DNA from: Streptomyces rishiriensis
GTDB lineage: Bacteria > Actinomycetota > Actinomycetes > Streptomycetales > Streptomycetaceae
Assembly (NCBI RefSeq): GCF_030815485.1
Contig: NZ_JAUSWV010000002.1
Coordinates: 7,688,001-7,752,000 of the forward strand
DNA: 64,000 nucleotides
Reading direction: 5' to 3'
Every line of letters starts with the position of its first letter. Position 1 is the stretch's first letter. The position numbers were made by a program, and so were the translations under genes. This document shows, piece after piece, positions 26,047 to 34,789 of the stretch. A model generated the notes under the pieces. The model had not been told where the DNA came from, searched no databases, and saw only the letters and a list, made by a program, of their open reading frames with translations.

Positions 26047-26964
26047 ATGGATCTGACCCTGCTCTACCGCGGCCCGCTCGCCTCCTGCGACTACGACTGC
26101 CCCTACTGCCCGTTCGCGAAGCGACGCGACAGCACGGAACAGCTGCGCGCCGACCGGAGCGCCCTCGAACGGTTCGCGCGGTGGGCGACGGCCCGCACCG
26201 ACGACAGGCTCTCGCTCCTCTTCACCCCCTGGGGCGAGGGGCTGGTCCGCTCCTGGTACCGGCGCGCCCTCGCCGACCTCTCGCACCTGCCGCACATCCG
26301 CCGGGTCGCCATCCAGACCAACCTCAGCTGCCGCACCGACTGGCTCGCCGAGGCCGACCCCGACACCCTGGCCCTGTGGTGCACGTACCACCCGGGCCAG
26401 ACGCCGTACGACCGTTTCCTCGCCAAGTGCCGCGACCTGTCGGAGCGGGGCATCCGCTACAGCGTCGGCGTGGTCGGACTGCCCGAGCACCTCGACGCGG
26501 CCCGCCGGCTGCGCGCCGACCTGCCCGAACCCGTCTACCTGTGGATCAACGCCGCCGAGGGCCACACCTACGAGGACGCCGAGGCCGACCGGTGGACCGC
26601 GCTCGACCCGCTCTTCCCGTACAGCCGCCACCCGCACACCAGCGCCGGGCTGCCCTGCCGCACCGGCGACTCGGTGATCTCGGTCGACGGCGAGGGCACC
26701 GTCCGGCGCTGCCACTTCGTCCGCGCCGAACTCGGCAACCTCTACGACGGTTCGTACCGCGCCGCCCTGCGCCCCCGACCCTGCCCGCTCGCCGTCTGCG
26801 ACTGCCACATCGGCTATGTCCATCTCGAGACGCTGCCGCTGTACGACGTCTTCGCGGGCGGGGTCCTGGAGCGGATCCCGGCACCCGTCCCCGCACAGCA
26901 CTCCGCCCGCATCACGACGATCGCGATGCGGGCGGAGACCACGGGCCTGCGGAGCGTGGACTGA
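26047..26964 (+). CDS. STM4011 family radical SAM protein
   Basis: A 305-residue radical SAM enzyme, last gene of the cassette. The cluster motif CDYDCPYC (Cys14, Cys18, Cys21) lies right at the N-terminus. Further Cys residues near the C-terminus (CRTGDS, RRCHFVR, CPLAVCDCHIG) could hold an auxiliary iron-sulfur cluster, as in SPASM-type enzymes, where they follow a similar GTVRRC pattern. It starts 10 bp after the STM4012 stop. Two different radical SAM enzymes with an ATP-grasp protein and a phosphatase-fold hydrolase suggest a multistep modification of one substrate. No short precursor peptide gene is visible. It is tail-to-tail with the GH30 gene, only 4 bp away. Confidence 0.9.
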   Translation: MDLTLLYRGPLASCDYDCPYCPFAKRRDSTEQLRADRSALERFARWATARTDDRLSLLFTPWGEGLVRSWYRRALADLSHLPHIRRVAIQTNLSCRTDWLAEADPDTLALWCTYHPGQTPYDRFLAKCRDLSERGIRYSVGVVGLPEHLDAARRLRADLPEPVYLWINAAEGHTYEDAEADRWTALDPLFPYSRHPHTSAGLPCRTGDSVISVDGEGTVRRCHFVRAELGNLYDGSYRAALRPRPCPLAVCDCHIGYVHLETLPLYDVFAGGVLERIPAPVPAQHSARITTIAMRAETTGLRSVD

Positions 26965-26968
26965 CGGG

Positions 26969-28996
26969 TTACGGCGTCACGTCCGTGACCCTCCAGCGCT
27001 GGTTGGCACCGGAGTTGGCCTGCCAGGTGGTGACGGCCGCGCCCTCGTTGGTCGCCTGGCCCCCGACCTCGAGGAGGCGTCCGGTGGCCACGTTGACCAG
27101 GGTCCAGGTCCCGTCACCGGTGGTCGACATGATCCACTCGGTGGCCGGGTCGCGCTCGCCGGTGTCGGGTTCGACCACCGGCACGTTGTCGCGGACGGCG
27201 AGGCGCTTGCCCTCGGCCGGGTTGGCGAAGACATAGTGCTGGCGGGCGCCGGTCCTGCCGTACCGGGCGTCCAGCTGCCAGTTCTGCGCGGTGGTGCCGT
27301 TCGCCGAGCCGATGACCAGGTTGGTGCCGTCGGCCCCGACGGTCACCGCCTTGCCGCTCTGCACACCGGTCAGCGTGTAGGAGTGGCCCTTGCTGAACAG
27401 ACCCGCGTCCTTCGCCACGCCGGAGACACCTGTGACGGCGAAGGACGTCACGGACTGGGCCGGGACGGTGTAGGTCGCCCTGCCGTCGACGACCTTGACC
27501 GGGGCCTGCCGCACGAGCTTGCCGTCGGCGCTGGTGACGGTCGGGGTGACGGTCGCGCTGCCCTTGACCGTGCGGAACCTGGACAGGTCGATGGTGACCG
27601 TGCGGGCCCCGGCGGTGCTGTTGACGTGGACGAGGGAGGCGCCCTTGCCGTCCGCGGTCACGGCCGCGGCGCTGGAGGTGTCGTCCACCTTGATCAGCTT
27701 GTCGCCGGGCTTGATGAAGTGCGTGAAGTTCCTGGCCGTGTCGAACTTGGTGTTGGTGTAGATCGGGCAGGACTGCAGGGTGTCCGCCTCGGTGCAGCTG
27801 AACGGGAGCTGGATGGAGCCCCAGTTGCCGCCCTTCGCGGACTCGCCGCCCGGCTTCATGTTGTCGTAGTCCTCGACCGGCTGCCAGAACACCCAGGCGG
27901 TGGGCTCCAGTTCACGCAGGTCGTTGACCATCTGCTGGGCGAGACCGAGGCCCGGACGCATGTCGGTGAAGCTCTGCCCGTCGCCCCAGTCGCCCTCGAC
28001 CTCGCTCATCCACAGCGGCTTGTCGGCGGCCTTGGCGAGGTCGCGCACGGTGGTGCGCTGACCGGTGCCGTAGGTGTGGACGTTCATCTGGTCGACGAGA
28101 TCCCTGGAGGCCTGCGAGTAGGCGTTCCAGTTCGTCGCGAAGATGGACGGGTTGGTCTCGTCCATCGCCGATATCTGCGCCTTCGTCTTCGCCTTCTTCA
28201 GCGCGGGCGCCAGCGCGGCGAGCACCTTCTGCTGGAGTTCGGGGCCGATGTGGGCGCCCTCCTGACGGCCGCCCACGGGCTGGCCGTCGGCGTCCAGACG
28301 GGTGCCCCAGTAGCCGGTGTTGGGCTCGTTGAACGGGTCGACGGTGTCGACCTTGATGCCCTCGGCCTTCTCCAGCCGCTTGGTCGCACCCGCCACGTAG
28401 GCGGCGAAGTCGTCGACGGAGTCGGCCTTGAGCTGGTCGGTGTTGGCGTTGAAGCCGCCGGACACGTACCCGCTCTCGGTCATGAACCACGGAGGGGAGT
28501 TGCTGAACGTCTCCCAGTGGGTGATGTCCTTCTTGATGCGGTCCACCCACCAGCGCTGGGTGGCGTCGGCGTCCTTGTTCCAGTCGGCCGGGTCGTCCGC
28601 GCTCCACCAGTCGGTGTCCTCGCGGGTGGTGCCCTCGGGCGCCTTCCACCAGCCCTCGACGGCACCGCCGGCCCGCAGGTAGTCCGTGACGTCCGGGGCG
28701 TTGCCGCCGCCGATGTTGTACCGGGCGATGTTCAGCGCGAGGCCGTCGTCGCCGAAGAGGAGCTTGGCGAGCTTCTCGCGGACGGCCGGGGGATAGTCGC
28801 CGGTGGCGTTGGCGAACCAGACGAGGCTGGTGCCCCAGCCCTCGAACTTCTGCTGCTGGTACGACGGATCCGGCGTCACGGTGACGGCGGCCTCGGCGTG
28901 CGCCTGCACGGGGACGCCGATGAGGGCGGCCCCGGTGGCCAGCGCGGTGAGTGCGGCGGCCCCGAGGTTCCGTCTGCTGCGGGTACGGCGTGCCAT
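26969..28996 (-). CDS. Secreted GH30 glycosidase, probably endo-beta-1,6-galactanase, with ricin-type lectin domain
   Basis: A 675-residue secreted enzyme. The signal peptide covers about residues 1-36 (MARRTRSRRN, ending VQAHAEA). The GH30 catalytic barrel and side beta domain cover about 40-510. VDPFNEPNTGYWG carries the acid/base Glu and PLWMSEVEGDWG the nucleophile Glu. The C-terminal ~130 residues look like a ricin/CBM13 beta-trefoil (KRLAVRDN, NQRWRVTDV). The sequence type resembles GH30 endo-beta-1,6-galactanases acting on arabinogalactan side chains; subfamily is inferred. The ATG at 28996 has GGGAG 8 bp upstream; an in-frame TTG twelve bases earlier is less likely. It ends the operon behind GH42 and an ABC sugar importer. 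Confidence 0.87.
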   Translation of the reverse strand: MARRTRSRRNLGAAALTALATGAALIGVPVQAHAEAAVTVTPDPSYQQQKFEGWGTSLVWFANATGDYPPAVREKLAKLLFGDDGLALNIARYNIGGGNAPDVTDYLRAGGAVEGWWKAPEGTTREDTDWWSADDPADWNKDADATQRWWVDRIKKDITHWETFSNSPPWFMTESGYVSGGFNANTDQLKADSVDDFAAYVAGATKRLEKAEGIKVDTVDPFNEPNTGYWGTRLDADGQPVGGRQEGAHIGPELQQKVLAALAPALKKAKTKAQISAMDETNPSIFATNWNAYSQASRDLVDQMNVHTYGTGQRTTVRDLAKAADKPLWMSEVEGDWGDGQSFTDMRPGLGLAQQMVNDLRELEPTAWVFWQPVEDYDNMKPGGESAKGGNWGSIQLPFSCTEADTLQSCPIYTNTKFDTARNFTHFIKPGDKLIKVDDTSSAAAVTADGKGASLVHVNSTAGARTVTIDLSRFRTVKGSATVTPTVTSADGKLVRQAPVKVVDGRATYTVPAQSVTSFAVTGVSGVAKDAGLFSKGHSYTLTGVQSGKAVTVGADGTNLVIGSANGTTAQNWQLDARYGRTGARQHYVFANPAEGKRLAVRDNVPVVEPDTGERDPATEWIMSTTGDGTWTLVNVATGRLLEVGGQATNEGAAVTTWQANSGANQRWRVTDVTP

Positions 28997-29119
28997 CTGT
29001 GCTCCCAACTGCGGTGCGGTCGCTGTGGTGGCCCCTCCTGCCGCGCGGACCGGAGGGGATGGCCCTCGGCACGGGTGCGTGCCGTGCCGAGGAGTCGTGG
29101 GGGGTGCGGGGGCGTGACG

Positions 29120-31165
29120 TCAGTCGACGGGCCGGCGCAGGACGGCGACCTCCCGCGGCCCGAGGACGAGCGCGCCCTCCGTGCCGGCGGTGCCGACCAG
29201 CACCTCTCCGTCCAGCCCGGTCACCGGTACCGTGCCGTCCGTCCGGTTGACGAGGAACAGGAAGCGTTCCCCGGTGCCGCGCCGGACGGTCAGCTCGACC
29301 GATCCCCGTGCCTCTTCCGGGAGTTCGCTGCCGACCCCGGCCGGCTCCAGCAGCCGGGGCAGCAGCGAGGTGAGCCCGTCGACACCGAGGCGGGTGGAGA
29401 CGTAGGAGGCCGAACCGCCGCCGGTCGCGCGCCGGGTGACGGCGGGGCGTCCGGCGTGCTCACCGGTGCGGTAGCGCGCCAGGACCTCGGTGGCGCCGTC
29501 GGTGACGGTGATCCGGTCGGTCCACAGGCTGCCCGAGGTGGCGTCGTCCAGTTCCACGGACTCCCCGGCGAGCAGCGGACCGAACTCCTCGATGCGGATG
29601 CCGAGCAGGTCCCGCAGGGCGCCCGGGTATCCGCCGAGCCACACGTGGTCGTTCTCGTCGACGACCCCGGAGAAGTAAGTGGTGACGAGGTGGCCGCCCT
29701 GCTCGGCGTAGCGCGTGAGGTCCTTGGCCAGTTCGGCCGGCACCACGTGCAGCACGGGCGCGATGAGCACCTGGTGCCGGGAGAGGTCGGCCCGGGTGGT
29801 GACGAGGTCGGCGCGGATGCCGAGGGAGAGCAGCGCCGAGTACCAGTCGAGCGCCTCCTGCCGATAGTCCAGCAGCGCGGTGGGGTGCGAATCCTGCTCA
29901 CTGGCCCACCACGACTCCCAGTCGTAGAGGATGCCGACGGCCGCCGACTCGCGCTCCGAACCCGCCACCGGCGCGAGGGTCTTCAGCGTGGCGCCCAGTT
30001 CGGCCACCGCGCGGAACAGGTCGCTGTCGGGGCCGGCGTGCGGGACCATCGCGGAGTGGTACTTCTCGGCGCCGGCCGCCGACTGCCGCCACTGGAAGAA
30101 GCACACCGCGTCCGCGCCGTGCGCCACGTGCAGCAGCGAGTCACGGGCCAGATCGCCGGGCCGCTTCGCCACGTTGACCGGCTGCCAGTTGACGGCGCTG
30201 GTGGAGTGCTCCATCAGGAACCAGGGCCGGCCGGCCGCGATGCCGCTGGTGAGGTTCGCGGAGAAGGACAGCTCGTCGCGGTCCTGGGGGCCGGGGTGAA
30301 CGTAGTGGTCGTTGGAGACGAAGTCGATCTCGCCCGCCCAGTCCGGGTAGTTCATGCCCTTGGTGTTGCCCATCACCATGAAGTTCGTGGTGACCGGGAT
30401 ACCCGGCGTGATCTCCTTGAGGATCTCCCGCTCGGCGATCAGGTGGTCCTTCAGGGCGTCGGAGGAGAACCGCTTGAAGTCCAGCTGCTGGGTCGGGTTG
30501 GGGTGCGAGGCGGCCAGCCGCGGCGGCAGGAGCTGCTCCCAGTCGCTGTAGCGCTGCGACCAGAACGCGGTGCCCCAGGCGTGGTTGAGGGCGTCGAGGG
30601 AGCCGTAGCGGGCACGCAGCCACACCCGGAAGGCGCGGGCCGCGTCGTCCGAGTAGTCGTAGACGTTGTGACAGCCCAGCTCGTTGGAGACGTGCCAGGC
30701 GACCAGCGCCGGGTGGTCCTGGTAGCGGTCGGCGATCTTGCGGACCAGGCGCAGGGCGTAGTCACGGAAGACGGGAGAGGTCGGCCGCCAGTGCTGGCGG
30801 GCACCCGGCCACAGCGTCTCGCCACCGGCGGTGACCGGGAGGATCTCGGGGTGGGCCGTGGTCAGCCACGGGGGCGGGGAGGCGGTGGCTGTGGCCAGGT
30901 CGACGCCGATCCCGCCGGCGTGCAGCAGGTCCATGACCTCGTCGAGCCAGCCGAAGTCCCAGGTGTCCGGGCCCGGCTGGATACGGGCCCAGGAGAAGAT
31001 CCCCACGGAGACGACGGTGACGCCGGCCTCCTGCATCAGCCGCACGTCCTCCTCCCACACGTCCCGGGGCCACTGCTCGGGGTTGTAGTCGGCGCCGTAC
31101 GCCAGACGCGGAGCGGGGTCACCGTCCGCCCCGCGCAGCATGCGGGACTGGAGGGTGGAGATCAT
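29120..31165 (-). CDS. GH42 beta-galactosidase
   Basis: A 681-residue intracellular GH42 beta-galactosidase. The N-terminus LAYGADYNPEQWPRDVW is typical of the family. The acid/base Glu is Glu162 in WHVSNELGCH and the nucleophile Glu319 in WFLMEHSTSAVNW. A trimerisation domain and a C-terminal beta domain complete the protein. There is no signal peptide, so it should hydrolyse galacto-oligosaccharides brought in by the linked ABC transporter. It lies between the binding-protein gene and the secreted GH30 galactanase. That order (extracellular endo-enzyme, importer, intracellular exo-enzyme) supports a beta-galactan pathway. Confidence 0.95.
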   Translation of the reverse strand: MISTLQSRMLRGADGDPAPRLAYGADYNPEQWPRDVWEEDVRLMQEAGVTVVSVGIFSWARIQPGPDTWDFGWLDEVMDLLHAGGIGVDLATATASPPPWLTTAHPEILPVTAGGETLWPGARQHWRPTSPVFRDYALRLVRKIADRYQDHPALVAWHVSNELGCHNVYDYSDDAARAFRVWLRARYGSLDALNHAWGTAFWSQRYSDWEQLLPPRLAASHPNPTQQLDFKRFSSDALKDHLIAEREILKEITPGIPVTTNFMVMGNTKGMNYPDWAGEIDFVSNDHYVHPGPQDRDELSFSANLTSGIAAGRPWFLMEHSTSAVNWQPVNVAKRPGDLARDSLLHVAHGADAVCFFQWRQSAAGAEKYHSAMVPHAGPDSDLFRAVAELGATLKTLAPVAGSERESAAVGILYDWESWWASEQDSHPTALLDYRQEALDWYSALLSLGIRADLVTTRADLSRHQVLIAPVLHVVPAELAKDLTRYAEQGGHLVTTYFSGVVDENDHVWLGGYPGALRDLLGIRIEEFGPLLAGESVELDDATSGSLWTDRITVTDGATEVLARYRTGEHAGRPAVTRRATGGGSASYVSTRLGVDGLTSLLPRLLEPAGVGSELPEEARGSVELTVRRGTGERFLFLVNRTDGTVPVTGLDGEVLVGTAGTEGALVLGPREVAVLRRPVD

Positions 31166-31192
31166 GGCGGTCCTTCCGAGATTGGTGCACGG

Positions 31193-31222
31193 GGGCGGCG
31201 CGGCCCGGGTGCCGCGCCGCCC
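31193..31222 (-). terminator. Intercistronic hairpin between the binding-protein and GH42 genes
   Basis: GGGCGGCGCGG at 31193-31203 pairs perfectly with CCGCGCCGCCC at 31212-31222 around an 8-base loop. Lying between two genes of the same operon, it may partly terminate transcription or protect the upstream mRNA, so that binding protein is made in excess over the enzyme. That role is inferred from position. Confidence 0.6.
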
Positions 31223-31273
31223 GGCGTTTCTTGCTCGTCGGCTGTCGCCGACCGGTTCCCTACTGCTCGCCGA

Positions 31274-32611
31274 CTACTTCTCGACGGTGAAGCCCTGCTC
31301 CTCGCCGTACTTGACCGAGGCGTCCTGCCAGGCCTTCAGGCCGTCTGCCAGCTTGGTGGTGGAGACGTACGCCTTGCCGACCGTGTCGTTGAAGATCGAG
31401 TTCGCGTACGGCTGGAAGGGGAGGTACGACCAGTCGCTCGCCACGTTGGCGGCCGACTCGGCGAAGATCTTGTTGGCTTCCTGGCCGCCGAAGTAGTCGA
31501 ACTTCTTGCTCTGGAACGAGGCCGACTCCAGCTCCGCCTTGGTGGCGGGGAAGGCGCCCTCGCTGACGCGGGTGGCGACACCGGCGCCGGAGTTGGCGTA
31601 CTCGGTGAAGGCGTAGGCGAGTTCCTTGTTCTTGGCCAGCGCCGGGACGGCCAGCGAGCTGCCGCCGTTCTCCGCGCTCGCCTTGTCGCCCGCGGTCCAG
31701 GCCGGCATCGCCGCCGCGCGCCACTGGCCCTTGGCGTTCGGGACGCCGGTGACGAAGTTGGCGGGCATCCAGGCGCCGGTGGCCAGGGTGGCGATGGTGC
31801 CGTCGCCCAGACCCTTGTACCAGTCGTCGGTCCAGCCGTTGACGGGGGCGAGCAGCTTCTCGTCGATCAGCTTCTGCCAGACCGTCTCGAACTTCTTGGC
31901 GCCCGCGTCGTCGAAGTTGACGGCGACCTTGGTGCCGTCGACCTTGTAGGGGCGCGAACCGGCCTGCCACAGCAGGGAGGTGGTGAAGCCCGCGTCACCG
32001 AGGTCGTTGGCGATGTAGGCCTTCGGGTCGGCCTTGTGGAGCTTGCGGGCCGCGTCCAGGTACTCGTCCCAGGTGGTGGGGACGGTGATCTTGTACTTGT
32101 CGAAGACCGTCTTGTTGTAGAACAGCGCCATCGGACCCGAGTCCATCGGCAGGCCGTAGACCTTGTCGCCGTCGCTGACCGCGTTCCACGGACCGGGCGT
32201 GTACTTCGAGGCGAGCTTGTCGGCGCCGTAAGGGGCCAGGTCGGTCAGGCCCTTCGTCAGGGAGTACTGGCCGAGCGCGAAGTACTCGACCTGGGCCACG
32301 TCCGGGACACCCTTGCCGGCCGAGATCGCGTTGGACAGCGCGGTGTAGTGCTTGTCGCCGGAGCGCTCGCTGACCAGGTTGACCTTGACCTTCGGGTACT
32401 TCTTCTGGAAGTCGGCGGCCACGGTCTTCAGAGTGGGCTCCCAGGCCCAGACCGTGATGTCGCCGCCCTTGTCCAGGGCAGCCTGGATGTCGCCGGCGGA
32501 GACGGCCTTCGTGTCGGAGTCGTCGTCCGAGCCGCCGCAGGCGGTGACGCCCAGGGCGAGGGTGGAGACGAGGGCGATGCCGCGCAGGATGCGGCTCGTT
32601 GTTCTGCGCAT
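31274..32611 (-). CDS. Sugar ABC transporter substrate-binding lipoprotein
   Basis: A 445-residue extracellular solute-binding protein of the maltose/oligosaccharide type. The signal peptide ends in a lipobox, LGVTAC, with the lipidated Cys at residue 25, so it is anchored outside the membrane. The body has the usual family-1 pattern (ITVWAWEPTLK, VPDVAQVEYFALGQY, YGLPMDSGPMALFYNKTVFD, WDEYLDAARKLH). From its partners GH42 and GH30, the likely ligands are beta-galacto-oligosaccharides. No ATPase gene is present; Streptomyces importers of this class commonly share the MsiK ATPase. The ATG at 32611 follows the permease genes by 89 bp. Confidence 0.93.
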   Translation of the reverse strand: MRRTTSRILRGIALVSTLALGVTACGGSDDDSDTKAVSAGDIQAALDKGGDITVWAWEPTLKTVAADFQKKYPKVKVNLVSERSGDKHYTALSNAISAGKGVPDVAQVEYFALGQYSLTKGLTDLAPYGADKLASKYTPGPWNAVSDGDKVYGLPMDSGPMALFYNKTVFDKYKITVPTTWDEYLDAARKLHKADPKAYIANDLGDAGFTTSLLWQAGSRPYKVDGTKVAVNFDDAGAKKFETVWQKLIDEKLLAPVNGWTDDWYKGLGDGTIATLATGAWMPANFVTGVPNAKGQWRAAAMPAWTAGDKASAENGGSSLAVPALAKNKELAYAFTEYANSGAGVATRVSEGAFPATKAELESASFQSKKFDYFGGQEANKIFAESAANVASDWSYLPFQPYANSIFNDTVGKAYVSTTKLADGLKAWQDASVKYGEEQGFTVEK

Positions 32612-32700
32612 GGGACTTCCACTTCTTCGTGGGTGGGGCAGGTGAGGGTGGGGGTGGTGCTGGTGTTGCTCACATGTGGGGCTTGGGGGCGCGGCCCGCG

Positions 32701-33624
32701 TCACTCCTTGACACTTCCGGCGGCGAGGCCGGACTGCCAGTACTTCTGGAGGAACAGGAAGGCGGCGATCAGGGGAAGGATCGTGAGCAGGGAGCCCGTG
32801 ATCACCAGGTTGAAGATCACGTCGCCGCCGATGGTCTGGGCCTGGGAGCTCCAGGCGCTCAGACCCAGCGTCAGCGGGTACCAGTCCGGGTCCTTCAGCA
32901 TGATGAGCGGGAGGAAGTAGTTGTTCCAGGTGGCGACCGTGGTGAACAGCAGCACCGTCACGATCCCGGGGGCCAGCAGCGGCAGCGCGACCTGGAAGAA
33001 GGTCCGCGCCTCGCTCGCCCCGTCCATCCGGGCCGCCTCCAGCAGCTCGGTCGGGATCGCTTCGGCGGCGAACACCCACATCAGATAGAGGCCGAACGGC
33101 GACACGAGCGACGGGATGATCACCGCCCAGGGGGTGTCGGTCAGCCCCATCTTGCTGAACATCAGGAAGGTCGGCACCGCCAGCGCCGTACCCGGCACGG
33201 CTACCGCGCCGATCACCACCGCGAAGATCGCACGCTTGCCGGGGAAGTCGAACTTCGCCAGCGCGTACCCGCCCAGCACCGCCAGCAGCGTCGCGCCGCC
33301 CGCACCGAGCACCACGTACAGCAGGGTGTTCAGCAGCCAGCGGCCGAAGATGCCGTCGTGGTAGGTGAAGGTGTCCCGGATGTTGTCCCACAGGGCGAAG
33401 TCGTGGGCGAACCACAGGCCGTTGGAGTCGGCCAGGCCCGCCTGGGTCTTCGTCGAGTTGATGATCAGCCAGATCAGCGGCACCACGGTGTAGAGGACCA
33501 TCACGGCCATCAGCACCGTCAGCAGCACATTGCGCTTCGGCTTGCCCGGCGTGCGCTTCTTGCCGGGGGTCCGCAGTCTGGGGGCGGTGCTCTTCGCGGG
33601 AGGAGCGGTGACAGAGGTGCTCAT
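32701..33624 (-). CDS. Sugar ABC transporter permease (MalG type)
   Basis: A 307-residue inner-membrane protein with six predicted helices. The EAA loop that docks the ATPase is ELLEAARMDGASEARTFFQV, followed by LPLLAPG, typical of MalG-type carbohydrate permeases. The chain ends GLAAGSVKE, another family hallmark. The ATG at 33624 gives MSTSVTAPP and starts 5 bp after the stop of the companion permease, so the two are translationally coupled. With the binding protein downstream it forms the importer of the galactan locus. Confidence 0.92.
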   Translation of the reverse strand: MSTSVTAPPAKSTAPRLRTPGKKRTPGKPKRNVLLTVLMAVMVLYTVVPLIWLIINSTKTQAGLADSNGLWFAHDFALWDNIRDTFTYHDGIFGRWLLNTLLYVVLGAGGATLLAVLGGYALAKFDFPGKRAIFAVVIGAVAVPGTALAVPTFLMFSKMGLTDTPWAVIIPSLVSPFGLYLMWVFAAEAIPTELLEAARMDGASEARTFFQVALPLLAPGIVTVLLFTTVATWNNYFLPLIMLKDPDWYPLTLGLSAWSSQAQTIGGDVIFNLVITGSLLTILPLIAAFLFLQKYWQSGLAAGSVKE

Positions 33625-33628
33625 CGGG

Positions 33629-34556
33629 TCACGCTCCCTTGCGCATGCCGCGCAGCTGGACGGCATAGGCGACGATCATCGTGATGACGCCCATGATGAT
33701 GGCCACCGTCGCGGAGTAGTTGTGCTGCTGGCCGTTGAAGGACAGCGAGTACGTGTAGAAGTTCGGCGTGTAGTCCGTGGTGATGGAGTTCAGCGCCAGC
33801 GGACGCAGGATGCTCGGCTCGTTGAAGAGCTGGAAGCTGCCGATGATCGAGAAGATCGTCGCGATGACGATCGCGCCCCGGATCGCGGGCAGTTTGATCG
33901 AGCTGATGATCCGCCACTGACCGGCGCCGTCGATCTCCGCCGCCTCGTACAGCGAGGTCGGGATGACGCGCAGCGCGGAGTAGAAGATCAGCATGTTGTA
34001 CCCGACGAACTCCCAGGTCACGATGTTGCCGATGGAGGCGAGCACCCAGTCGGGGGAGAGCAGGTCCGGCAGTGCGACACCGAACGCGGAGTTGATGTCG
34101 CCCACCAGGCCGTACTTGGTGCCGTACATGAAGCCCCACATCAGCGTGGCGACCACGGCGGGCACGGCGTACGGCAGGAAGATCGTGATCCGGAAGAAGC
34201 TCTTGCCGTAGAGCCGGCCGCTGTCCAGTGCCAGCGCCACCAGCAGGGCGATGCCCAGCATGATCGGCACCTGGATCGCCAGGAAGAGCGCCACCCGGCC
34301 GACCGCCGACCAGAACGCGTCGTCCTGGAGGGCCCCGCGTGTAGTTGTCCAGCCCGACGAACTGGTTGCCGCCGATCAGCTGGTCACGGAAGAGGCTCAG
34401 GTAGACCGAGTACATGATCGGGGCCAGGAAGACCAGGGCGAACACGGCCACGAAGGGACCGATGAAACCCCACCCCGTCCAGGAGCGGCGGTCCCCTTTC
34501 GCCGGAGGAGGGGCCGGCCGCGGCTCGGCGGCCACCGGCGGTTGCAGCGTCGTCAT
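33629..34556 (-). pseudogene. Sugar ABC transporter permease (MalF type), frameshifted
   Basis: First gene of the galactan operon. The start at 34556 reads MTTLQPPVAAEPRPAP, then a first membrane helix (FIGPFVAVFALVFLAPIMYS) and GGNQFVGLDNYTR. At the CCCC at 34333-34336 (GGGG on the coding strand) one extra base shifts the frame. Removing it gives NYTRALQDDAFWSAVGRVAL and the remaining helices to the stop at 33629, including EAAEIDGAGQWRIISSIKLP, the ATPase-contact loop. The intact product would be about 308 residues. As every other gene of the operon is whole, a sequencing error is a serious possibility; if real, the importer is dead. Confidence 0.8.
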
Positions 34557-34630
34557 GTCGTTCCTCGCTCGTCCAGTCCTGGAACCGGGGCGGCGTTGCG
34601 CGGAGATTCCCGAACGCCCCACCGCCACCA

Positions 34631-34650
34631 TGATGTTTACGTAAACATCA
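34631..34650. promoter_or_regulatory. LacI-type operator 1
   Basis: A 20-bp perfect palindrome, TGATGTTTACGTAAACATCA, 75-94 bp upstream of the first permease gene. The central CG and the AAAC/GTTT arms fit LacI-family operators. It contains the same 16-bp core as a second site 45 bp away. Confidence 0.85.
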
Positions 34651-34677
34651 GCCACACAAGAGGCTCGGCAAGCTGTT

Positions 34678-34693
34678 ATGTTTACGTAAACAT
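34678..34693. promoter_or_regulatory. LacI-type operator 2
   Basis: The 16-bp palindrome ATGTTTACGTAAACAT is repeated exactly here, 45 bp centre to centre from operator 1 and about 100 bp upstream of the lacI-type gene. The paired sites lie between divergent promoters, so the regulator probably controls both the importer operon and itself. Confidence 0.85.
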
Positions 34694-34789
34694 CTGATGG
34701 CGGCATGTCTACACTGCCCCGATAACGATGGTCAAGGGTCCTCCGGGGAGACCGTGGCACCTGCGCCGACAGAGAGGTGGGCACACCGA

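Noticed and set aside
26816..32920. A 2034-codon open frame on the plus strand
   Set aside because: It lies antisense to the GH30, GH42 and binding-protein genes, has a Val/Gly/Arg-rich shadow composition and no family likeness. Long antisense frames are expected at this GC content.
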